A DNA stretch of 64,000 nt from Brucella cytisi (lineage in GTDB: Bacteria; Pseudomonadota; Alphaproteobacteria; Rhizobiales; Rhizobiaceae), in assembly GCA_012103075.1 (NCBI GenBank), contig JAAVLQ010000002.1, positions 1,963,281-2,027,280 on the forward strand. The letters are read 5' to 3'. Shown one piece after another: positions 19,767 through 28,156 of the stretch. Under the pieces are notes generated by a model that ran no database searches, was not told the DNA's origin, and saw only the letters and a list, made by a program, of their open reading frames with translations. The translations under genes and the position numbers were made by a program. Every line of letters begins with the position of its first letter. Within the stretch, counting starts at the first letter, position 1.

Positions 19767-20815
19767 ATGACGATCTTCAATGGTGCTGTTCAGCGCCTTG
19801 GATTGATTGCGCTCACCGTTCTGGGCATGTCTGCAGGCAAAAGCTTCGCAGATGAATTGAACATCTATAACTGGGGCGAATACATCAATCCTGCAGTACT
19901 TCAGAAATTCGAAGAAGAGACAAAGGTCAAGGTCAATCTATCGACCTATTCCTCCAATGAGGAAATGCTGGCCAAGATTCAGGGCGGTGCCAGCGGTTAC
20001 GATATCGTGTTTCCGTCCGTGCATATGCAAGACATCATGGCTAAGCTCGATCTGCTCGCGAAAACCGATATCAATACATATGAAGGCTTCAAGAACATCG
20101 ACCCGCGCTTTCTGCGCGCCAAAAGTGATCCCAACGGAGAATATTGCCTGCCTTACGCCTTCGGCACGGTGGGCATTCTCTATAACCGGCGCGTGCTCGG
20201 CAAGGATGTGACCGGCTGGAAGGATCTGCTTGCGACGATCAAGGAAAAGGGTCTCAAGATCACACTTCTCGATGACATGCGTGAAGTGCTGGGTGTCGGG
20301 CTTATTCTCAACGGAAACTCTGTAAACTCCACAGACCCGAAGCAGCTTCAGCAGGCCGCGGACACCATCATCGAAATGAAGCCGTATGTGGCTGCTTTCA
20401 CCTATGATTCCCGTCCGATGGTCGGCGCAGGCGACGTTGCTGCTGCGCATTATTTTATCGGCAGCATGGTGGATGTTTTAGGCAATCCGAAAGATTTGGG
20501 TTACGTCATTCCGGAAGAAGGCGCGACCATGTACCAGAAGATATGTGCATTCTCAAAACAGCTCCGAACAAGGACAGTGCAGTGAAGTTCATGCAGTTTT
20601 ACACGCGCCCCGAAATCGCCGCGCTCAATGTTGCGCAACAGACGAACGGAACGCCCAATGTGCCGGCACGTCAGTTGACACCTGACAACATCAAGAACAG
20701 CACGGAAATCAATCCGACCGACGAAACGATGAAACGGCTCCAGATTTTCGAGGATCTGGGTTCCGGCGTTCGCCAGCTCGACCGGGCATGGACAAAGGTA
20801 AAAACAGCGCAATAG
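19767..20815 (+). pseudogene. PotD-type periplasmic binding protein, one frameshift
   Basis: About 349 residues. The signal peptide (residues about 1-29, LIALTVLGMSAGKSFA) is followed by the signature LNIYNWGEYINPAVLQKFEE of polyamine-type receptors. The C-terminal part has FMQFYTRPEIAALNVAQQT and LDRAWTKVKTAQ. The frame is lost near 20537: the text reads CAGAAGATATG where CAGGAAGATATG restores MYQEDMCILKTAPNK (one G short). The start at 19767 is preferred to the ATG at 19749 because AAGGGG precedes it. It is divergent from the ATPase gene; with 16776-19604 it completes one importer. Confidence 0.85.
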
Positions 20816-20828
20816 GCTGTTTTTTGCT

Positions 20829-20858
20829 GGCTCCGGTCTCCATTACCGGACCGGAGCC
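20829..20858. terminator. Hairpin after the PotD-type gene
   Basis: Perfect 10-bp stem GGCTCCGGTC with its complement, loop of 10 nt. It sits 13 bp after the stop of the binding-protein gene and 18 bp before the RpiR-type regulator. The run of T precedes it on the plus strand, so it may attenuate rather than stop transcription into the regulator. Confidence 0.6.
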
Positions 20859-20876
20859 AAAACGGGAGGGGTAAGT

Positions 20877-21734
20877 TTGTCTAAAAGAAATTCTCATACG
20901 TCTCCAAAATGCGGAATTACGCAAATCCAAGGCCGACAAGCTGATCGCAGGCTATATCGAGCGTAATCTGGCGGAACTGCCATTCGAAACGGCAAAAGTC
21001 CATCGCGGAGCGTCTTGGTATTTCTCAGATGACGGTCGGTCGCTATTTGCGACGGCTCGGTTTTGATGGGCTGGAGGAGTTAAAAACAGCATTAAGGCGC
21101 GGCCGCTCCAATCCTGCGTGGCAGGTTAAGGGGCCGGTTGCCCGGCTCCAGCAAGATTTTCGAGAAGGCAAGCTGCTCGCCGGTCTGGTGCAACAACAGA
21201 TCGAAAATCTCGGCGCCATCTACGAGCTGACTACCCGTCCTGAATGGCAGGAGACGATCGACGCACTGATCGGGGCAAGCGAGGTTTATGTTGCAGCCTA
21301 TCAGAATGTACGCGGCATAGCGCAATATTTCGCGTCACAGCTGTCCTATTCGCGCCCGGGGGTGTCCTTCATGGATGGGCTGAACGGTACCTATGCAGAA
21401 GTCCCGGATGGCTCAAGGGAAAACCGTGTTCTGTTTTTTGCACGATGTCCGCCGCTTCGCATCAAAAGCCCGCCCCTTGGCCATCGAGGCCCGTCGAATG
21501 GGCGTAAAAGTGATACTTCTTACCGATGAATTCTGTCCATGGGCAAGCGAGGTGGCCGATATTGCCCTGATCGTACCCGGTTCTCACGGGCCACTTTGGG
21601 ATGGTGCCGCAACGATGACTGCCATCATGGATCTTATGCTTTCGCATATCATCATACAGCTCGGTAGTCAGGTGGATGAAAGAGTGCAGAGCCTTACCCG
21701 TCTCCGTGATATTTTCGGCGATTTTGAAAGTTAG
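20877..21734 (+). pseudogene. RpiR-family transcriptional regulator (HTH + SIS), three frameshifts
   Basis: About 284 residues when rejoined. The N-terminal HTH_6 domain (KADKLIAGYIERNLAELPFE, SIAERLGISQMTVGRYLRRL) is followed by a SIS phosphosugar/ligand-binding domain (ASEVYVAAYQNVRGIAQYFA, then ARRMGVKVILLTDEFCPWA). A TTG start at 20877 is preceded by GGGAGGGG. Frames change near 20888 and 20998 (A runs one too long) and 21418. Linked downstream of the PotD-type gene, it probably controls this transporter and the divergent dmpA operon (inference). Confidence 0.78.
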
Positions 21735-22006
21735 AGCATGCCCAGCAAAAGTGCGAAGCGGCTTTGTTTAGAATAATGCGAAGAAACAAATACCTAGCGC
21801 TACTTCAGCTACTCCGTTTTAACTGGAACCGCCCCGGCGAAAAGTTGCTCTTCAAAAGTCTGCAAAGCTTGCAAAGACCCGTTTTAGAAGCCAGTTCCCA
21901 ACGTTGAACATCCGATACCCTTAACTGCGTCAGAAGAGACGAGCATACGTGTCTTCATCGCCTCCGCGTGAAGACATATTGACATCGCACGGCCCATCTT
22001 TTAATT
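21735..22006. other. Intergenic region with a degenerate Rhizobiales-type palindromic repeat
   Basis: About 270 bp with no supportable gene. At 21735-21770 the text (GAGCATGCCCAGCAAAAGTG followed by CGAAGCGG) resembles the common GCATGATC...GAAAAGTGTGAAGCGG palindromic repeats of Brucellaceae in decayed form. The distal part leads into the operator-like palindrome and start of the next operon. Confidence 0.45.
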
Positions 22007-22026
22007 GTTCAACAATATTATTGAAC
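22007..22026. promoter_or_regulatory. Candidate GntR operator, site 1
   Basis: Palindromic core GTTCAACAATATTATTGAAC; with flanks TTGTTCAA and TTGAACAA form perfect 8-bp arms 8 bp apart. It is 15 bp before the start of the binding-protein gene at 22041 and overlaps the Shine-Dalgarno-proximal region. The same sequence recurs with 17 of 20 identities at 27952-27971. Size and symmetry suit a GntR-family dimer; the only such gene nearby is at 24502. Confidence 0.65.
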
Positions 22027-22040
22027 AAAAAGGGAACGAT

Positions 22041-22900
22041 ATGCCTGCTCCGACAATCTCAATACGCGTGACTGAACTGAAATCAGCCTTGCTGGCCGCC
22101 GCTTTTGCCGTCGTCGCGTTGGTGCCGCATGGAGCCGCAGCCGCACCTCAGACCGTGAAGGAAAACACGCTGTCGGTTGGTTCCGATCTGACATATCCCC
22201 CTTCGTGTACATGAAAGAAGGCAAACCGGCCGGGTTCGACGTTGAACTGATGGAAGGCATCGCAAAGCAACTCGGGCTTGCTGCAGAGTTCAAGGACACG
22301 CGCTTCACCAGCCTCATCACCGGTGCACGCGCCAACCATTTCGACGTCATCGCATCGGCGCTTTATGTGACACCGGAGCGGCAGAAGATTCTCAATTTCA
22401 TCCCGTACATCAAGGCCGGGTCTTCCCTGCTCGTACTGAAAGACGCCAAATATCGCCCTTCGAATGAAAAAAAGCTTTGCGGCAAGGTCATCGGATCGAT
22501 GCAGGGCGCGTCGTGGCTTCCGAAGTTGAAGGCACTCTCGGAAGATTACTGCGTCAAGAATAATCTCGGCGCCATCGAGACCCGGGAGTTCGACACGGAT
22601 GCCCGTGTCACACAGGCATTGCGCAGCGGCTCGGTCGACGTAGAATTCATGGATAATGTTGTCGCCGCCGAACTGCTGAAAAAGTTTCCTGACGAATATG
22701 CCGTTACGTCCGGGGCGCTCATCTATCCGATCATGGTGGGCATCGCTACCACACCCCAGAACAAAGAGCTTTTCAATGCCATGAACGATGCTTTCGCCCA
22801 GATGCGAAAGAATGGTTCTTATGACGCGCTCGTCAAAGCCTATCGCATGGAACCCGTCACCGACGATGAGATCAAAGAAGTCGTTTCCACAGCTCGATAA
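22041..22900 (+). pseudogene. Amino-acid ABC transporter periplasmic binding protein, one frameshift
   Basis: About 286 residues. The signal peptide is at about residues 12-38 (SALLAAAFAVVALVPHGAAA). The family-3 fold follows: VGSDLTYPPFVYMKEGKPAG after repair, then FDVELMEGIAKQLGLAAEFK, TPERQKILNFIPYIKAGSSL. The break is at 22196-22201, where five C's occur and six are needed for YPPF. It is the first gene downstream of the candidate GntR operator and 65 bp before the permease-ATPase fusion. Ligand unknown; the neighbouring amidase and ectoine synthase suggest an amide or ectoine-like compatible solute (inference). Confidence 0.85.
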
Positions 22901-22965
22901 ACCGGGATTGGGGCGGACCGGACTGGCCCCATTTCCCTCTGCATTGCCGAAACGGGAGGCTTCGC

Positions 22966-24498
22966 TTGAACTACGATTGGCATTACGCGCTCGGTCTGCT
23001 TGCAGACCGGGATTTCTGGGAGGCGAGCTGGGTTGTGATCAAGCTCAGCCTGCTGAGCTGGCTTCTGGCGGCGATTGCTGGCTTCGGTCTGGCACTGGCA
23101 AAGCAATCATCCCGGTCGGTGATCAACGGTCCCGCGCGGGCCTATATCTGGTTCTTCCGCAGCCTTCCGCTTCTGGTGCTGCTGATTTTCATCTACAGCC
23201 TGCCGCAGGTCTTTCCGGTTCTTCGCACGCTCCTGTCAAATGCTTTCGCGGCTGGCCTGATCGCACTTGTCATCAGTGAAACCGCCTATATGGCAGAAAT
23301 CCATCGGGGTGGATTGCTCGCTATTCACAAAGGCCAGATCGAGGCCGGGCGTGCGCTGGGTCTGAGCTTCTTTGGCATTCAGCGTCTGATCGTCATTCCA
23401 CAGGCAATCCGGGTTTCCTTGCCCGCAATGTCGAACGAACTTGTCACTATCGTCAAACTCACTTCTCTGGTTTCGGTCATCTCGCTTGCCGAAATCCTGC
23501 TTGTTGGCCAGCGGCTCTATACGCAGAATTTTCTGGTCCTCGAGACGCTCACCGTTGTTGCCTTCTTCTACGTCCTCGTCGTCACGCTGTTCGATCGCGG
23601 TCTTACTTTGCTGGAGCGGCGCTCGGATGTGATACGACGCGGTCAGAAGGCACGCACCTTGTCGCCGCAGGAGGTTTCGGCAAAACTGTCCGGCACTGAA
23701 GCTCCCGTTGATCGCGCCCAAGGCAAATCCCAGCAATCCGACACCGTTGCCCCGGAAGCAACCGGACTGCGCAAGGCCTATGGTTCGCATGAGGTGTTGA
23801 AGGGCGTCAGCCTGACGGTGAAATCCGGTGAGGTGATCTCCATCATCGGTCGTTCTGGCTCAGGCAAGACGACCTTCATTCGCCTGCTCAACGGACTGGA
23901 ACGTCTCGATGCCGGTAAAGTAAAACTGCACGGCTCGCCCTTCATCTCGGCAGAAGTGACACAATCAGGCAAACATGTCTTCCGGGAAGATGTCTCGCTA
24001 ATCCGCGATGTCGGCATGGTGTTCCAGAGCTTCAATCTTTTCAATCACAAGACTGTGCTTGAAAACATGCTCCTCGCGCCTTTGTATCACAAGATCGGTG
24101 CGCGAGCCGACCTTGAGCGGCAAGCGTTTCATTATCTGAGCAAGGTGGGCATGGCAGCTCACGCGGGAAAATATCCGCACCAGCTTTCCGGTGGCCAGCA
24201 GCAGCGAGTTGCAATTGCTCGCGCCCTGATGATGTCGCCGAGTATCGTTTTGTTCGATGAACCCACTTCGGCGCTGGACCCAGAAACCGTTGAAGAAGTA
24301 CTGGGCGTTATCCGGTCTCTTGCAAGCGAAGGCGTGACGATGGTCATCGTCACCCACGAAATGAACTTTGCTTTCGAGGTCTCCGACAGAATTCTCTTTA
24401 TGGACGCGGGCAAGGTCGTCTGCGACGATACGCCGGATAAACTCAAATCCGGGATCTATCCGCAGTTGAAACCTTTCCTGAAGAATATGACGGTCTGA
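22966..24498 (+). CDS. Fused amino-acid ABC transporter permease/ATP-binding protein
   Basis: 510-residue single ORF. Residues about 1-225 are a HisM/GlnP-type permease (FRSLPLLVLLIFIYSLPQ, EAA-loop IEAGRALGLSFFGIQRLIVI). A hydrophilic linker covers about 225-262. Residues about 263-510 are an amino-acid ATPase: Walker A IGRSGSGKTTFI, signature LSGGQQQRVAIARALM, Walker B VLFDEPTSALDPE, H-loop IVTHEMNFAF. No in-frame internal start or stop is needed, and no homopolymer anomaly marks the junction. The start is TTG at 22966 with GGGAGG 7 nt before. It provides membrane and energy components for the receptor at 22041. Confidence 0.9.
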   Translation: MNYDWHYALGLLADRDFWEASWVVIKLSLLSWLLAAIAGFGLALAKQSSRSVINGPARAYIWFFRSLPLLVLLIFIYSLPQVFPVLRTLLSNAFAAGLIALVISETAYMAEIHRGGLLAIHKGQIEAGRALGLSFFGIQRLIVIPQAIRVSLPAMSNELVTIVKLTSLVSVISLAEILLVGQRLYTQNFLVLETLTVVAFFYVLVVTLFDRGLTLLERRSDVIRRGQKARTLSPQEVSAKLSGTEAPVDRAQGKSQQSDTVAPEATGLRKAYGSHEVLKGVSLTVKSGEVISIIGRSGSGKTTFIRLLNGLERLDAGKVKLHGSPFISAEVTQSGKHVFREDVSLIRDVGMVFQSFNLFNHKTVLENMLLAPLYHKIGARADLERQAFHYLSKVGMAAHAGKYPHQLSGGQQQRVAIARALMMSPSIVLFDEPTSALDPETVEEVLGVIRSLASEGVTMVIVTHEMNFAFEVSDRILFMDAGKVVCDDTPDKLKSGIYPQLKPFLKNMTV

Positions 24499-24501
24499 CA
24501 C

Positions 24502-25150
24502 ATGAACCAGCCAGCCACCCTTCGCGATCCCGCATTCATTCGTGTGGCCAATGCCATACGCGACGACATTCTCAAAGGCCGTCTGTTGAGCGGCACGAGC
24601 CTGATCGAAGCCGAACTTATCAATGTCTACGACGTCTCGCGCAACACCTTGCGCGAAGCCATGCAGCTTCTACGCCAGCAAGGACTGGTTTCGCAGGAGC
24701 CGAACAAGAGCGTCCGTGTGAAAAGGCTGACGGAAAAGGACATTGGCGACATCTTCGTGGTGCGTCGGGTCGTTGAACTTGGTGCGCTCCGGGGCGAACC
24801 TCGGTTCCTTCGCACTGGCTGGAAAGGCTCAACGAGGTGATCCACAACGAGAGTGATGCGACCGCCCGCGCAGACTGGACGGCGGTAGCCCGCCAGAGCC
24901 TTCTCTTTCACCGGGAAATAGTGTCGTTGCATGGGAGCCCTATCTTCGATCAGATGTTCTCTCTGCTTGTGACCCAGCTGCGTCTGGTTTTCGTCACCGG
25001 CAACGAACAGGCTTTTCATGAGCCATGGTTGAAAAGAGAAGCCGAAATCTGTCGCCTCATTGCAGTGGGGAACTGCGAAGCCGCGGCCGACCAGCTTGAG
25101 AACTATCTGGCGAATTCAGAAAAATGCTGACGGCACTGGTCCGGAACTGA
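24502..25150 (+). pseudogene. GntR-family regulator (FCD-type), two frameshifts
   Basis: About 215 residues. Winged-helix HTH at the N-terminus (VANAIRDDILKGRLLSGTSL, DVSRNTLREAMQLLRQQGLV). C-terminal all-helical ligand domain (SLLFHREIVSLHGSPIFDQM, AAADQLENYLANSEKMLTAL after repair). Frames change near 24800 and 25122 (A run one short). It begins 4 bp after the transporter fusion and is followed by the amidase. It is the likely ligand of the two near-identical palindromes at 22007 and 27952. A relationship to the ectoine-responsive regulator EnuR is not shown by the sequence: EnuR carries an aminotransferase domain that is absent here. Confidence 0.8.
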
Positions 25151-25182
25151 TCACAGCCGATTGCACCAACGGGACACGCTTT

Positions 25183-26512
25183 ATGAAACACGATCCGCAA
25201 GACAAATCCGGATTGGGGAATGCCATGCCTTGCAACTGGGTTGAAAAGCTTGACTGGCGCTGGCCGACTATGCGGCGCGTGACTGGGATGCACGAGAGAT
25301 TTTTCTCAACCGGCGGTTCGAGGCGGCTCGCATTGAGCTCAGCCATTGGCAGGAACTTAGCGAAAGTAATCATGAACTCGCACCTCTCGCTGGTCTGACG
25401 ATGACGGTCAAGGCCTGCTTCGACACAGAAGGCTGGGTGACAAGCTGCGGTTCGAAAGCGCTGCAAGGGGCTGTTCCCGCTCTCACAAGCGCTGTTCTGG
25501 TGCGCAGGCTCCGTATGGGCGGTGCGACATTGCTCGCCCAGACAAACATGACCGAATTTGCTTATGGCGCGCTGGGGGTCAACACGCATTTCGGGACGCC
25601 GCGCACACCGCTCGACCCTACCCAGAAGCAATCGCTGGCGGCTCTAGTTCCGGTGCAGCGGTGGCAGTCGCACTAGGATATAGCGATTTCGCCGTCTGCT
25701 CCGATACCAGCGGCTCAGCGCGCATTCCCGCGGCTTTCTGTGGCGTGGTGGGCTTCAAACCAAGCCGCGGACGCTACGAAACCAGCGGAATGCACTGGTT
25801 GTCTACAAGCTTTGATGTGCCGGGGATCATCAGCACCTCGGTCGCCCATTGTCGCCTGATCGACGATGTAGCAACCAGCATCCCAGCAAGGAAAACTTCC
25901 ACGCTCAAAGCGGATAAGACTGGCAATTCCCCGTCTGCTTTCGGAAGCCCCCTCGACGGAACTATCGAGAAGCTTTTCGGTGCCTGCCGGTCCGCTCTGG
26001 AAGCGGCAGAAATTGTCATCCGGGATATCGAACTTCCAAGCCTGATCGAGAGTGCTAGGATTGCCGTCGATGGCGGGATGATCGGCGCCGAGGCTTATGC
26101 GCTTCATCGCGAGCGGCTCGCCTTCGATTTCGACAGTTACGATCCCTTGGTCGGAACGCGCATTCAAAAAGGTCGAGAAAACCCCGCCTATCTCTATGTG
26201 AATGCATTGAACGCCCTTACTGCCTGCCGTGAGCAGTTCGACGCGGAAATCGAAGGTTTTGATGGTTTCATTCTGCCGACCGTTCCCATGCTACCGCCCG
26301 CTTTGGTCACGCTTGCAGACGAGGAAACCTATCTGGCGCTCAACCGGCGCGCATTCTCGCTGACGGAATTCGCCAATCGTCTTGATCTGCCCAGCATCTC
26401 GCTGCCGATGGGCAAACACCCCGCCGGTCTCATGCTGACCGGACTGCGCGGCGAAGACGAGACGCTGCTTGCCATCGCAGAAGTACTCGAGCCGCTGGCC
26501 GCCAAGTTTTAA
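25183..26512 (+). pseudogene. Amidase-signature family hydrolase, two frameshifts
   Basis: About 440 residues when rejoined. The catalytic Lys is in LTMTVKACFDTEG, the amidase-signature loop reads SLAAGSSSGAAVAVALGYSD after repair near 25635, and the Ser of the triad lies in VCSDTSGSARIPAAFCGVVG (most relatives have GSDTGGSIR). The C-terminal region has LTEFANRLDLPSISLPMG and PAGLMLTGLRGEDETLLAIA. A further frame change is near 25245. The start at 25183 is tentative; it has no strong ribosome site. It should hydrolyse an amide, perhaps one imported by the upstream transporter. Confidence 0.8.
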
Positions 26513-26545
26513 TAGCCTTTCTGACCCTGACATGAGGAGAATAAC

Positions 26546-26931
26546 ATGATTGTCGTGACATCCGACGAAATCGCCGGTACCGCGCGTGACGCTTCTGGAC
26601 CCGGCTGGGAAAGCCGCCGCATGATCGTGCGTGACGACGGTATGGGCCATTCGGTCCACGAAACCCGCGTCAAGGAAGGTGCAGAGCTGCACCTGCATTA
26701 CAAAACCACTTCGAAACCAATTATTGCATTTCGGGCGAAGGCGAAGTCGAGCACAAGCAGAGTGGCGACGTGTTTCCAATCCGCCCCGGTACGATCTATG
26801 CCCTGAACGAAAACGACCCGCACATCCTGCGCGCCACCAAGGGCGACCTCGTGCTGGTCTGCGTTTTCACGCCACCGCTGGCAGGCAATGAGGTGCACCG
26901 AGAAGATGGGAGCTATGCTCCTGCCGACTGA
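26546..26931 (+). pseudogene. ectC: Stand-alone ectoine synthase (EctC), one frameshift
   Basis: About 128 residues, the normal length for EctC. The repaired protein follows the family closely: MIVVTSDEIAGTARDASGPG, ESRRMIVRDDGMGHSVHETR, HYKTHFETNYCISGEGEVEH, IRPGTIYALNENDPHILRAT, LVCVFTPPLAGNEVHREDGS. The cupin metal-site residues Glu, Tyr and His of EctC appear to be present. The break is near 26706: CCAC where CCCAC restores THFE (one C short). AGGAGAA precedes the ATG. No ectA or ectB is in the window, so this is an orphan ectC. It may use an imported precursor (N-gamma-acetyl-diaminobutyrate type) or act on a different substrate. Confidence 0.88.
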
Positions 26932-26960
26932 AAAATCGGGTTGTCGGCAATCGAAAGAAG

Positions 26961-26987
26961 ACGCCGCGATTGATCGCGGCGTTTTTT
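26961..26987. terminator. Rho-independent terminator after ectC
   Basis: Stem ACGCCGCGA / TCGCGGCGT with a TTGA loop, followed by TTTTT on the plus strand. It lies 30 bp past the ectC stop and also before the stop of the convergent DUF1989 gene. Confidence 0.88.
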
Positions 26988-27004
26988 GTTGGTCTTTTCC
27001 CAAC

Positions 27005-27863
27005 TTAGAGACCGTGCGTCCGATCATATCCGTTGGGAGCAGGCGGTGCCCAGCCTTCAGGCAGACGCTCCGGCTTGTAAACCTCCACCACCATTGGATG
27101 ACAGGTAGCAGCATCGGAAGAATGTTCCGCAGAACAGTCGCCTCCCGGACAGGCCGACAGACAGCCAAGAAGATTGATCTCGGCAAAGAACTCCAGATAG
27201 TCGCCCGGTCGGACAGGGCTTGCCTTCATGAAATATTGTCCCGTATCCCGGGTGAAGCCCGTGCACATGAACACGTTGAGCACGTCGTGAATATAGGTTT
27301 CGGCCTCGTGCAGCGGCTTGCCTGTCTGGTTCGCAAAAGCGCGCGTGAGATTGGAGTGGCAGCAATGATGGTACTGCCCGCCATGGCTCAGAAGATTATT
27401 GGTATAAGGATCGCAACGCGTACCGATCACATCATGCACCGCGCCGCCAAATTCGTCGAAACCATACCAGTCGAGACTGTCGTGAGTGATGGTGGCCATC
27501 GGACGCAAGTAAGGAAAACTGGAGAACAGCTGGTCTCCCAGCCCCACATGGGTTCCGTTGAGCGCGCGCGTCTTGCCGCTATAGAATTTCTCGTTGAGAT
27601 CGTCCGCATTGAACAGATTGAGGTCCCCGACCTGCGGCCCCTCGCTGCACAGAATACGGCAAAATGGCCGGCAGGAACGGACCAACACTCCGCATCCCTC
27701 GGCTGCACGGTGATGCGTTCGACAAGAACAAGTTTGTCACGAAGGCAGCGATAAGCATCGAGATCAGGGGCGGCAGCGTATCGACCGGATAACAGATCAC
27801 TGGTTTAACGGCCATGCGAGCAGCGGCATCGGCGGGCCGCGGCGTGATCGAATTTATCTTCAT
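27005..27863 (-). pseudogene. DUF1989 (urea carboxylase-associated) family protein, two frameshifts
   Basis: About 285 residues. After repair near 27765 and 27665 the text reads ITVQPRDAECWSVPAGHF, then GDLNLFNADDLNEKFYSGKT, GVG-like LNGTHVGLGDQLFSS, and clustered Cys/His (HHCCHSNLTRAFANQ, CLSACPGGDCSAEH) typical of the family. Some DUF1989 proteins form carboxyguanidine deiminase (CgdAB) with a urea/guanidine carboxylase, but no carboxylase is present here. It is convergent with ectC and shares an operator-like site upstream (27952-27971), which links it to the amidase/ectC unit. Substrate unknown. Confidence 0.75.
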
Positions 27864-27951
27864 GAAGCGCTCTGTCGTTCTCTTGCGTTTGGATCGTCAC
27901 GATACGCGACCGCGTGTTCCATGACGGACAAGTTCTAACATGGAATATATC

Positions 27952-27971
27952 GTTCAACAATATTGATGAAT
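27952..27971. promoter_or_regulatory. Candidate GntR operator, site 2
   Basis: GTTCAACAATATTGATGAAT matches site 1 at 22007-22026 in 17 of 20 positions. It lies about 90 bp upstream of the DUF1989 start, on the expected promoter side. The right arm is less perfect (GATGAAT for ATTGAAC). Confidence 0.6.
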
Positions 27972-28062
27972 GATCGTAGACGCTTCCATATTTTATGTCA
28001 GCCTTGTTTGACGAGCTTCAAGTTTGAATAGCGACGGAACAATACATCTGCGGTGCGAAATA

Positions 28063-28097
28063 GAACGCCGATCTGATTGAATCAGATCGGCGTTCTA
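28063..28097. terminator. Hairpin downstream of the ydc/pat operon
   Basis: Perfect 17-bp inverted repeat AGAACGCCGATCTGATT with its complement and a single-base loop (effectively a shorter loop-opened stem). It lies 60 bp after the end of patD on the minus strand. There is no strong U-run. Confidence 0.7.
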
Positions 28098-28115
28098 ACT
28101 GTTTGTCTTGGCGTG

Positions 28116-28154
28116 CATCTTGTTCCGAAAAATGCTCACACTTTTCGAGATGCC
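28116..28154. repeat. Short palindromic Rhizobiales-type repeat
   Basis: GCATCTTGTTCCGAAAA followed by ...ACACTTTTCGAGATGC. The arms pair imperfectly (GCATCT...CGAAAA / TTTTCGAGATGC). This is close to the REP-like GCATGATC..TCCGAAAA..TTTTCGGATCATGC units common between genes in Brucella and relatives. Its position right after patD suggests an mRNA end-stabilising or neutral repeat. Confidence 0.6.
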
Positions 28155-28156
28155 CT

